A stretch of DNA of 64,000 bases from Pullichristensenella sp963930055. GTDB taxonomy: Bacteria; Bacillota; Clostridia; Christensenellales; Aristaeellaceae. Positions 55,291 through 63,215 of the stretch are shown here, one piece after another (position 1 is the first letter of the stretch; each line of letters begins with the position of its first letter). The stretch is from contig CAWVKS010000001.1 in NCBI GenBank assembly GCA_963930055.1, positions 62,001 through 126,000 on the forward strand. The letters run 5' to 3'. The notes below the pieces were generated by a model. The model saw only the letters and a list, made by a program, of their open reading frames with translations. It had not been told where the DNA came from and made no database searches. The position numbers and the translations under genes were made by a program.

Positions 55291-56484
55291 ATGAAAACAC
55301 AGGTCGCCGCCATTGATTTTGGCACTTCTAAGGTCGTCACGCTGATCGCCCAGAGCGGCGGCGTGAACCGCTGCGACATCATCGGCTCGGGCACGGTGCC
55401 CTACGACGGCTTCGCCCAGGGCGATTGGAACACGCCGGGGCAGCTTGCGCGCGTGGCGCGCGATTCCATCGCCGCGGCGGAGCTGGAGGCCAATTCCAAG
55501 GTGCGCGAGATCTACATCGGCGTGCCCGGCGAATTCACCCATGTGTGCACCGGCGAGGCCGAGATCGCGCTGGAAAACGCCGGCGAGATCACCGAGGAGG
55601 ACGTCAACCGCGTGCAGGACGCCGTGGCCGACGAATTGAAGATCGCCGAACTGGGCGGCTATGTCATGCACCGCTCCCCGGCGTGGTTCACCGTGGACGA
55701 CGGCAAAAAGACGATGATGCCGCTGGGCGCGCATGGCGAAAAACTGCGCGCGCAGGTCTCCTTCGTGGTGGCCGAACCGGTGTTCGTCGAAGATATGAAG
55801 GGGCTGATGGGCTCCATGGGCGTCGCCATCCTCGGCTTTTTGTCGCCGACGCTGGGCGAGAGCCTGCTTTTGCTCTCCATCGAGGATCGAGACCGCGTTG
55901 CCATGCTCGTGGACGTGGGCTACCTCAACACGGAAGTCTCCGTCGTCGAGGGCGACGCCATCACCTACCACGCCATGCTGCCCCTGGGCGGCGGGCAGAT
56001 CACCGCGGACCTTTGCGAGGAATTGCGCATACCGATGCGCGCCGCGGAGCAGATTAAGCGCAGATATGTGTTTGATCCCGACGAGTTCGACCGGGACGCC
56101 TACGCCGAGGTGGTCGGCGCGAACGGCGAACGGCTCTCCTTCCCGCGCGAGTACATCAAGCGCCCGCTGGAAAAGAGCATGGACGAGCTGTGCGACATGA
56201 TCGACCTGACGCTCAAAAACGACGCCGCGGGCCTTCTGGGGCCGCGCTCGCAGGTGTTTTTGACCGGCGGCGGCATCGCCCTGATGCGCGGCGGCCGCGA
56301 ATACCTGGCCACGAAGCTCGGACACCCGGTGAAGGTGCCGGTGGCCAAGTCCGCAAAGATGAACAGTCCGGTCTACGCGAGCGCCCTGGGGCTGGTGGAC
56401 CTGATCTTCGATTCTATCGAGCAACAGGAGCCGAAGGAAGCCGGCGGTTTCCGCAAGCTCAGAGGTTTGTTCAACAAAGGATGA
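55291..56484 (+). CDS. ftsA: Cell-division actin homologue FtsA
   Basis: 397 aa. AAIDFGTSKVVTLIA is the phosphate-1 loop of the actin fold; VDVGYLNTEVSVVEG is phosphate-2; FLTGGGIALMRGG the adenosine motif. The C-terminal end GGFRKLRGLFNKG is a short amphipathic membrane-targeting helix, as in FtsA. It anchors FtsZ at the membrane. ftsZ follows after 36 bases. Confidence 0.94.
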   Translation: MKTQVAAIDFGTSKVVTLIAQSGGVNRCDIIGSGTVPYDGFAQGDWNTPGQLARVARDSIAAAELEANSKVREIYIGVPGEFTHVCTGEAEIALENAGEITEEDVNRVQDAVADELKIAELGGYVMHRSPAWFTVDDGKKTMMPLGAHGEKLRAQVSFVVAEPVFVEDMKGLMGSMGVAILGFLSPTLGESLLLLSIEDRDRVAMLVDVGYLNTEVSVVEGDAITYHAMLPLGGGQITADLCEELRIPMRAAEQIKRRYVFDPDEFDRDAYAEVVGANGERLSFPREYIKRPLEKSMDELCDMIDLTLKNDAAGLLGPRSQVFLTGGGIALMRGGREYLATKLGHPVKVPVAKSAKMNSPVYASALGLVDLIFDSIEQQEPKEAGGFRKLRGLFNKG

Positions 56485-56520
56485 TCGAGATACAAATTTT
56501 GTCAACGAGGGGGATGCCTT

Positions 56521-57786
56521 GTGCTCGAGTTTGAAATGGAAAACAATAACTTCGCCTCCATCAAGGTCATTGGCGTGGGCGGCGCCGGCACGAACGCGGT
56601 CAACCGCATGATCGAATCCGGCCTGCAGGGCGTCGATTTTATCGCCGTCAACACCGACAAGCAGGCGCTGACGCTCAGCAAGGCGCCCACCAAGGTGCAG
56701 ATCGGCGACAAGCTGACCAAGGGCCTGGGCGCGGGCGCGAACCCCGAGGTGGGCAAGCACGCCGCCGAGGAGAGCCGCGAGGAGATCTCCAACTTCATCA
56801 AGGGCGCGGACCTGGTGTTCGTGACCTGCGGCATGGGCGGCGGCACCGGCACCGGCGCGGCCCCCGTGATCGCCGAACTGGCGCGCGATATGGGCATACT
56901 CACCATCGGCGTGGTCTCCAAGCCCTTCCTCTTCGAGGGACGCCAGCGCATGAAGAACGCCGAAACCGGCATCGAGCGCCTCAAGGCCAACGTCGATACG
57001 CTCGTGGTCGTGCCCAACGACCGCCTGCTCTCCGTGGTCACCAAGGGCACCAGCGTCACCGAGGCCTTCCGCATTGCCGACGATACGCTCCGGCAGGGCA
57101 TCCAGGGCATTTCCGACCTCATCGCCGTGCCGAACCTCATCAACCTCGACTTTGCCGACGTGCGCACCGTCATGGAGGCGCGCGGCCTGGCCCACATGGG
57201 CATCGGCGTGGGCAAGGGCGAGAACCGCATGGTGGACGCCGCCCGCCAGGCCATCTCCAGCCCGATGCTGGAGACGTCCATCGACGGCGCGCGCGCGGTG
57301 CTCATCAACATCACCGGCGGCCCGGATACTTCCATCATCGACATCAACGAGGCCGCGCAGATGATCACCCAGGCCGCCGACCCGGAGGCCAACATCATCT
57401 TCGGCGCCGGCATCGACGAGAACCTCGAGGACGAGGTGCATATCACCGTCATCGCCACCGGCTTTGAGAGCAACCCCTTCGGCTCGAACGCCAGGGTCGA
57501 GCCGGAAAAGGAAGCGGAAAAGACCGTCGAGGCCGCGCATGCGGAAACGGCCGCCCCGCGCCGTGAGCGCATGGTGGAGCTGGAAGGGGAGGGCGATACG
57601 CCCGTTTCGCCTATCTTCGAGCGCCGCGCCAACCGCGCCCCGCGCCCCAGCCGCGAGGAGATGGAGCGCCGCGCCCAACCCGCGCAGCGCCGCCCCCGCG
57701 TCTACCAGGATGGCGCCAACGACGACAACCGCACCCGCCGCGGCTTCACGCCCGACACCCCGAGTTTCCTCAAGCGCAACAAGTAA
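56521..57786 (+). CDS. ftsZ: Cell-division tubulin FtsZ
   Basis: 421 aa GTPase that forms the Z ring. GVGGAGTNAVNRMI, the tubulin signature GGGTGTGAAP, and ITGGPDTSIIDINEA are intact. After a disordered Arg-rich linker (about 325-410) the conserved C-terminal peptide DTPSFLKRNK binds FtsA and other partners. GTG start at 56521, eight bases after GAGGGGG; ATG at 56536 is an alternative. Confidence 0.98.
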   Translation: MLEFEMENNNFASIKVIGVGGAGTNAVNRMIESGLQGVDFIAVNTDKQALTLSKAPTKVQIGDKLTKGLGAGANPEVGKHAAEESREEISNFIKGADLVFVTCGMGGGTGTGAAPVIAELARDMGILTIGVVSKPFLFEGRQRMKNAETGIERLKANVDTLVVVPNDRLLSVVTKGTSVTEAFRIADDTLRQGIQGISDLIAVPNLINLDFADVRTVMEARGLAHMGIGVGKGENRMVDAARQAISSPMLETSIDGARAVLINITGGPDTSIIDINEAAQMITQAADPEANIIFGAGIDENLEDEVHITVIATGFESNPFGSNARVEPEKEAEKTVEAAHAETAAPRRERMVELEGEGDTPVSPIFERRANRAPRPSREEMERRAQPAQRRPRVYQDGANDDNRTRRGFTPDTPSFLKRNK

Positions 57787-57801
57787 GCACAGCAAAACAA
57801 G

Positions 57802-57831
57802 GCGGCGGCCGCAACAGCGGCCGCCGCTTTT
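57802..57831 (+). terminator. Terminator after ftsZ
   Basis: Perfect 11-bp stem GCGGCGGCCGC (57802-57812) / GCGGCCGCCGC (57817-57827), then TTTT. Confidence 0.9.
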
Positions 57832-57841
57832 CTGCGCGCCG

Positions 57842-59011
57842 TCAGCGCGCCGCGCGCGCGCGCAGAAGCCGCAGCGCCGGGGCCGCCGCGGCGGCGATGA
57901 GCGCCAGCGCGCATATGGACATGCCCCAGCCCATGCCGGCGCGCTCCTCGATCATGCCGATGAGCGGCGAGGAAACGCAGTTGCCGGCCAGCATGCACAG
58001 GTTCATCAGCGTCGATGCCAGCAGCGTGTTGGAGGCAAAGCCGGCGCAGGCCGTGCCCAGCGCCACGGGGATGAGTGCCCCGCACAGGAGCGCGCAGGCC
58101 AGCACGCAGCCGCACATCACCGCCGCGTTACCCGCGCACAGCCCGGCGGCGAGCACCACAGCGCCAAGCGCGCAGGAGGCGCTTATGTAGGTCAGGGGCC
58201 TGATACGCAACAGCGGCACGATCAGCCGCGAAAGCGTCAGCCCGGCATAGAGGAAGGCCAGCGCCAGCGCCCCCAGCGCGCTTTGCAGGCCCACGTCCAC
58301 ATAGCGGTCGATCCAGACGATCATGCCCGAGAGATGGATACCGTAAAAGAGGATGCAGATGGCCAGCGCGCGCAGCGTGGGGTCGCTGAAGAAGGCGCGC
58401 AGTTGGGCGCGCGTCAGAGGCTCGGGACGCGCGGCGTCGTCGCTCAGGCGGATGCGGGCGTTGGCCGGCCAGAGCACAGCCACCGTGAACAGGCCGATGG
58501 CCAGGATCGTCAGGTAGGCGCGCGGCATGTTCCCGGAAGCCCCCAGCATCGCGCCGAGCAACAGCGGCGAGACGATGCCGGACAGCCCATGGCAGGCGTG
58601 CATCACGCACATCATCCGCGCCGAATCCTTCCCCGGGTGCAGGTCGGCGATCATGGAGGAAGCGATAGCGTCCATATAGGCGTAGGCCACGCCCACCATT
58701 GCGTACAGCCCCAGATACACAGGGAAGGAGGGCAGCAGCGACAAGGGCGCCATCAAAAGCGCCATCAGCGCCACCGCCGCGGTCAGGAGCGTCTGCTTGC
58801 GCAAACGGCCAATGACCCACAAAGAGGTGAACATGGCCGCGATGCAGCCGATGTTCTGCGCGGAGTTGGGATAGCCCTGCTCGGAGGCGGCCAGGCCGTA
58901 GCGGCCGATCATGGGCGTAAGCAGCGCCCCGTGCGAGGAATTGACCGTGGCCAGAAAGACCGTGGAGAGGCACACCGCCGCCGTCAGTATCCAAACCTGC
59001 CGCTTGGTCAT
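57842..59011 (-). CDS. MFS transporter
   Basis: 389 aa, 12 membrane segments in two bundles with a central basic/acidic loop. GRLRKQTLL between helices 2 and 3 is the usual MFS loop. The substrate is unknown. The start follows GGAAGG. A promoter TTGTAT-17-TATAAT lies at 59064-59036 on minus. It is divergent from the MATE genes. Confidence 0.85.
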   Translation of the reverse strand: MTKRQVWILTAAVCLSTVFLATVNSSHGALLTPMIGRYGLAASEQGYPNSAQNIGCIAAMFTSLWVIGRLRKQTLLTAAVALMALLMAPLSLLPSFPVYLGLYAMVGVAYAYMDAIASSMIADLHPGKDSARMMCVMHACHGLSGIVSPLLLGAMLGASGNMPRAYLTILAIGLFTVAVLWPANARIRLSDDAARPEPLTRAQLRAFFSDPTLRALAICILFYGIHLSGMIVWIDRYVDVGLQSALGALALAFLYAGLTLSRLIVPLLRIRPLTYISASCALGAVVLAAGLCAGNAAVMCGCVLACALLCGALIPVALGTACAGFASNTLLASTLMNLCMLAGNCVSSPLIGMIEERAGMGWGMSICALALIAAAAAPALRLLRARAAR

Positions 59012-59035
59012 GGAAGGCACCTTCCTTTCCGCGCC

Positions 59036-59064
59036 ATTATACTGTACCGTGCGTAAAAATACAA
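59036..59064 (-). promoter_or_regulatory. Promoter of the MFS gene
   Basis: Minus TTGTAT (59064-59059), 17-bp spacer, TATAAT (59041-59036). Confidence 0.7.
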
Positions 59065-59131
59065 GGCGGGCTTGCGCCACAAACGCATTTTTTACGCGTT
59101 GCATAGACGCAAAATTCCCGCCGCTGCCCCC

Positions 59132-59160
59132 TTGACACTTAACACTTCTCTATCTATAAT
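59132..59160 (+). promoter_or_regulatory. Promoter of the tandem MATE genes
   Basis: TTGACA (59132-59137), 17-bp spacer, TATAAT (59155-59160): full consensus. Confidence 0.9.
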
Positions 59161-59228
59161 GCAGGTAGAATCACGTATACTGTGGCGATGTCGCGGAAAA
59201 AGCGCCGGCCTTTTTTTTCGGAGGAACG

Positions 59229-60608
59229 ATGCAGTCAGTCGGAAAGAACATGACCGCGGGCAGCCCGCTGAAGTTGATCCTCGCGCTTTCGCTGCCGCTG
59301 ATGGTGGCCAACGCCTTCCAGCAGCTCTATACGGTGGCGGACACGGCCATTGTCGGCAGCGTGCTCGGCCTGGGCGCGCTGGCGGCGCTTGGCGCGGTGG
59401 ACTGGTTCAACTGGATGATGCTCTCCATCGTGCAGGGGCTGGCACAGGGCTTTTCCGTGCGCATGGCGCGCCAGTTCGGCGCGGGCGACCGCGCGGGGCT
59501 GCGGCTGACCATCGGCAACGCCTGCGCGCTCTCGGCGGCCTGCGCCGTGCTGCTCACGCTCTGCGCCCAGGCGTTGACGCCCTTCGTGCTGCATATCCTG
59601 CAAACGCCGGGGGAAATCGCCGGTATGTCGCTTGCCTACATACGCATCATCTTCTGGGGGCTGCCGGTGGTGATGGCGTTCAACCTCTTTTCCGCCATCC
59701 TCCGCTCGGTGGGCGACGGCAAGACGCCGCTTCTGGCAATGGTCGTCGCCTGCGCGGTCAATATTTCGCTCGACCTGCTCTTTGTCGGCCCTCTGGGCAT
59801 GGGCGTGGAGGGCGCGGCTATCGCCACGGTGATCGCCCAGGGCTGTTCGGCGCTCATCTGCCTGCGCGCGCTCTGGCGCGGCGGCCTGCTGCGCCTTGGG
59901 AGGGACGATCTGCGCCCCCGCGTGCGGCTGTGCCTCGGCCTGATGGCGCTGGGCGCGCCGGTGGCGATGCAGAACATGGTCATCTCCCTGGGCGGCATGA
60001 TCGTGCAGCGCGTGGTCAACAGCTTCGACGTGGTCTTTGTGGCCGGGTACACCGCCACCAACAAGCTCTACGGCGTGCTCGAGATCGCCGCCACATCCTT
60101 CGGCTACGCCATGACCGTCTATGTGGGGCAGAACCTGGGCGTGGCCGCCTACGGCCGCATCCGCAAGGGCGTGCGCGCCGGCGCGGCGGCGGGCGTGGCC
60201 ACGTCGCTGCTGATTTGCGCGGCCATGCTGCTCTTTGGCCGGCAGCTGCTTTCCGGCTTCATCACCTCGCAGGACCCGCTGGAGGCGGAACGGGCGCTTG
60301 CCTACGCGCTGCAGTTTTTGCGCCTGATGAGCGCGTGCCTGCCGGTTTTGTATATACTGCACATCGTCCGCTCCTCCCTGCAGGGGCTGGGTGACACACT
60401 CTTCCCGATGCTCTCGGGGCTGGCGGAGCTTTTGATGCGCGTGGGCGCGGCCATCTTCCTGCCCGCGTTCATCGGCTATGAGGCGGTGTTCCTGGGCGAA
60501 GTGCTGGCCTGGGCGGGCGCGGACGTGATCCTGCTTTCGCGCTACTGGATCTCCAGCCGCCGCCTTGCGGCTCTTGGCCGTGGGCAAGCGCCCGCGGAGG
60601 GGATATGA
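59229..60608 (+). CDS. MATE-family exporter (first of two)
   Basis: 459 aa, 12 membrane segments in two related halves. SLPLMVANAFQQLYTVADTA at the start and the second-half repeat ALGAPVAMQNMVISLGGMIV are typical of the MATE cation-antiport family. ATG follows CGGAGGAACG. It is 29 bases ahead of a second MATE gene. Confidence 0.92.
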   Translation: MQSVGKNMTAGSPLKLILALSLPLMVANAFQQLYTVADTAIVGSVLGLGALAALGAVDWFNWMMLSIVQGLAQGFSVRMARQFGAGDRAGLRLTIGNACALSAACAVLLTLCAQALTPFVLHILQTPGEIAGMSLAYIRIIFWGLPVVMAFNLFSAILRSVGDGKTPLLAMVVACAVNISLDLLFVGPLGMGVEGAAIATVIAQGCSALICLRALWRGGLLRLGRDDLRPRVRLCLGLMALGAPVAMQNMVISLGGMIVQRVVNSFDVVFVAGYTATNKLYGVLEIAATSFGYAMTVYVGQNLGVAAYGRIRKGVRAGAAAGVATSLLICAAMLLFGRQLLSGFITSQDPLEAERALAYALQFLRLMSACLPVLYILHIVRSSLQGLGDTLFPMLSGLAELLMRVGAAIFLPAFIGYEAVFLGEVLAWAGADVILLSRYWISSRRLAALGRGQAPAEGI

Positions 60609-60637
60609 CGATATTGCGTTGGAGGTATTGAGGCCAT

Positions 60638-62101
60638 ATGCTGAGGTATCGCATCGGCCGCTTCCTGGAGGCGGTCCTGGCGCCTGTCCGGCGGCTTTTG
60701 CCGCACCACGCGCACCGGGAGATCGACATGGTCAACGGCCACGTCTTTTCCAATGTCGTGCGCTATTCCATCCCGTTGATCCTCTCGGGCATGTTGCAGC
60801 TTTTGTACAACATGGCCGACGTCGTCGTGGTGGGCAAGTTTGAAAACCCGGAAGCGGTGGCCGCCGTGGGCGCGACTTCGTCGTTGATCACGCTGATGGT
60901 CAACCTCTTCATCGGCCTGTCGGTGGGCACGAGTGTGCTGGTAGCGCAGTTCACCGGCGCGGGCAAGTACCGCGAGGTGCAGGACACGGTGCACACCTCC
61001 GTCGCCCTCAGCCTGGTCATGGGCGTTCTGGTAGGCGTCTTTGGCGTGTTCATGTCCCACACGTTCCTCGTGTGGATGGACACGCCGGAGGGCAACGTGC
61101 TGGAAGGCGCGTCGCTGTACATGCGCATCTACTTCCTTGGCATGCCGGGCAACATGCTCTACAACTTCGGCGCCGCCATCATGCGCTCCGTGGGCGATAC
61201 CAAGCGGCCGCTTTACTACCTCACGCTGGCCGGCGTTATCAACATCATCCTCAACATTATCACCGTCGCCTTCTTCGGCATGGGCGTGGCGGGCGTGGCG
61301 CTGGCGACTATCACCTCGCAGTACGTCTCGGCGGTGCTGGTGCTGCTCAACCTCGTCCGCAGCCACGGCAGCGTACACCTGGATCTCAAAAAGCTGCGCA
61401 TCAAAAAGAGCATACTCGGCGGCATTATGAAGATCGGCCTGCCGGCGGGCTTTTCCAGCGTCATCTTCTCCATTTCCAACGTGCTGATCCAGTCCTCCAT
61501 CAACTCCTTCGGCGCCAACGCCATGGCCGGCAGCGCCTCGGCCTCGCAGCTGGAAAACTTCGTCTATACGGCGATGAACTCCATTTCCCAGGCAGCGCTC
61601 TCCTTCACCGGCCAGAACATCGGCGCGCAGCGCTACGACCGCATTGCCAAGATCATGCGCACCTGCGCGCTGGTGGTGACGGTGACGGGCATCGTGCTCG
61701 GCACGCTGGTGACGCTGCTCTCCGAGCCGCTTTTGCACCTGTTCATCAACGAGGAGACAGAGGCGTCCGCCATCGCCGACGTCATCCGCAATGGGCAGAT
61801 CCGCCTGCGCATCATCTGCCTGGCCTACTTCCTGGACGGCCTGATGGAGGTGTTCGCCAGCATGCTGCGCGGCATGGGCAGCGCCATCACGCCCACGCTG
61901 GTGACGGTCGTCGGCATCTGCGGCGTGCGCATCTTCTGGATACTCACCATCTTTGCCGCCGACCACGTGCTGGATATTCTGTACCTTTCCTATCCCGTTT
62001 CCTGGATACTCACGGCGGGCACGCTGTTCATCTGTTACCTCCACGTGCACAAAAACCTCCTGCGCACCGTTTCCGCCGCCCCGGCGGGGGCGGGCTCCTA
62101 G
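60638..62101 (+). CDS. MATE-family exporter (second of two)
   Basis: 487 aa, 12 membrane segments. SIPLILSGMLQLLYNMADVV and VGKFENPEAVAAVGAT open the first half; IGLPAGFSSVIFSISNVLIQ opens the second. ATG 60638 follows TGGAGG with some distance; ATG at 60728 would remove a basic N-terminal tail. The two MATE proteins differ enough to be separate transporters rather than a recent duplicate. Confidence 0.92.
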   Translation: MLRYRIGRFLEAVLAPVRRLLPHHAHREIDMVNGHVFSNVVRYSIPLILSGMLQLLYNMADVVVVGKFENPEAVAAVGATSSLITLMVNLFIGLSVGTSVLVAQFTGAGKYREVQDTVHTSVALSLVMGVLVGVFGVFMSHTFLVWMDTPEGNVLEGASLYMRIYFLGMPGNMLYNFGAAIMRSVGDTKRPLYYLTLAGVINIILNIITVAFFGMGVAGVALATITSQYVSAVLVLLNLVRSHGSVHLDLKKLRIKKSILGGIMKIGLPAGFSSVIFSISNVLIQSSINSFGANAMAGSASASQLENFVYTAMNSISQAALSFTGQNIGAQRYDRIAKIMRTCALVVTVTGIVLGTLVTLLSEPLLHLFINEETEASAIADVIRNGQIRLRIICLAYFLDGLMEVFASMLRGMGSAITPTLVTVVGICGVRIFWILTIFAADHVLDILYLSYPVSWILTAGTLFICYLHVHKNLLRTVSAAPAGAGS

Positions 62102-62213
62102 GCCATGGCCGTCCGCGCCCCGCGCGGGCGGCGCTTTTGTCAGGGGACGCGTATCATCGATTTGGCAATGTTTACCATATTGTGGTTTTGCGGGGTTTTC
62201 TTTTTGATAGCCC

Positions 62214-62242
62214 TTGCATTTATGGTAAAATTCGTTTATACT
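62214..62242 (+). promoter_or_regulatory. Promoter of the unknown-function gene
   Basis: TTGCAT (62214-62219), 17-bp spacer, TATACT (62237-62242). Confidence 0.6.
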
Positions 62243-62275
62243 GTATCTGTATATATGTGTGCGTCGAGGTGGAAT

Positions 62276-62962
62276 ATGTCGGAACTTGAGAATTATCAGG
62301 CTGCGGACTTCGCGCAGGAATGCGGCGCGCTGCTGTCAAAGATCCCCGGCGTGTTTTCCGCCAACGTCAGCGAGGATGAATTGGGCGACATCGCCGAGAT
62401 CCACATACTGGCTTCCACGCGGCGCAACGCCAAGCAGATCAGCCGGGATGTGCAGTCCGCCATCGCCGCGGCGTTCCACCGCGAGGTGGATCATCGCATC
62501 ATCAGCATCGCCCAGATCGACTCCGCCGCCTATGCCGGCGTGGACGACCGGCGCATGCGCCAGGAAGCGCGCCTGCGCTATGAGGGCATGAACGTCTCCA
62601 TGCGTGAAGGGCGGCGCGTCTATCAGGTGCGCCTGGCGCGCGAGGACGCGGAGTTCACCGGCGAAGCCTCGTGCCCCAATTCCCCGCACCAGAAGCGGCG
62701 CGCCGTGGCCGAGGCCACCATCCTCGCCCTGGAGAACGCCCTTTCGCTGGAAGGGGAGCTGTCCCTGGTCGCCGTCCACAATGTGGACGTGGCCGGCATC
62801 CCCATCATCGTCTGCGCCATCGAGTGCCCGGAAACGAGGGACGGGCGCCTGCTCATCGGCGCGGCGCACTATATGCGCAACGACGATGAGGCCGAATGCG
62901 TCGTGCGCGCGACGCTCGACGCCCTCAACCGCTTTTGCGGCCGCCTCGCCGTGCGCGACTAG
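62276..62962 (+). CDS. Conserved protein of unknown function
   Basis: 228 aa, soluble. The N-terminal half (IAEIHILASTRRNAKQISRD, then VDHRIISIAQI) belongs to a small alpha/beta family I recognise from other Clostridia without a known function. The C-terminal half (about 130-228) looks like a second alpha/beta domain of similar size. ATG is set by GAGGTGG at 62266-62272; open sequence upstream encodes a hydrophobic stretch but includes the promoter. A structured element and a membrane HD-type gene follow. Confidence 0.65.
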   Translation: MSELENYQAADFAQECGALLSKIPGVFSANVSEDELGDIAEIHILASTRRNAKQISRDVQSAIAAAFHREVDHRIISIAQIDSAAYAGVDDRRMRQEARLRYEGMNVSMREGRRVYQVRLAREDAEFTGEASCPNSPHQKRRAVAEATILALENALSLEGELSLVAVHNVDVAGIPIIVCAIECPETRDGRLLIGAAHYMRNDDEAECVVRATLDALNRFCGRLAVRD

Positions 62963-62981
62963 CGCGGCGCAAGAAAGGAGG

Positions 62982-63187
62982 AAAGCAGCCCCGGCGCACG
63001 ATCGGGTTCCCACAGCGTAGCGGAAATATAGCGTGCCTATTAGCGGACGGCATAGCCTGAAACAGGAGGCTATATTTCAATGAAGGCGAAGATCGTGGCT
63101 GCCCTGACCGCCCTCGCGGCGTTCGTCATGTCCTGCGGCGCTTACATCAACTGGAGGTAAGGTAATACACCGCGCCGGGGCTGCTTT
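62982..63187 (+). ncRNA. Candidate structured RNA element
   Basis: P1: perfect 16-bp pairing AAAGCAGCCCCGGCGC (62982-62997) / GCGCCGGGGCTGCTTT (63172-63187). P2: CACGATC (62997-63003) / GATCGTG (63091-63097), sharing one base with P1. P3: AAATATAGC (63024-63032) / GCTATATTT (63069-63077). Inside P3, two hairpins form a three-way junction: GTGCC (63033-63037) / GGCAT (63049-63053), and CCTG-AAA-CAGG (63056-63066). Near the 3-prime side GGT-AATAC-ACC closes beside P1. The size and nesting fit a large structured RNA; the raiA class should be tested first. No promoter is seen just upstream. Confidence 0.6.
63080..63160 (+). CDS. Possible 26-aa hydrophobic peptide inside the structured element
   Basis: ATG 63080 lies ten bases after AGGAGG and opens a 26-codon frame: a basic start, a hydrophobic Ala/Val/Leu core, one Cys near residue 19 and a short polar end. 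It looks like a membrane or signal peptide. However, its ribosome site is buried in helices P3 and P5 and P2 pairs inside the frame, so it may be a chance frame in a non-coding RNA, or a peptide whose translation the fold controls. Confidence 0.35.
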   Translation: MKAKIVAALTALAAFVMSCGAYINWR

Positions 63188-63215
63188 TCACATATATATA
63201 CAGGAGCCAAACAGC

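Noticed and set aside
53071..57795. A 1574-codon open frame on minus through murA, ftsQ, ftsA and ftsZ
   Set aside because: It is the mirror of GC-rich plus-strand genes, rich in Ala, Gly, His and Arg, with no domain or ribosome site. The plus-strand proteins are unmistakable.
63080..63160. AgrD-type cyclic-lactone autoinducer peptide
   Set aside because: There is one Cys and a hydrophobic core, but no AgrB-like processing gene follows and the charged C-terminal tail typical of AgrD is missing.
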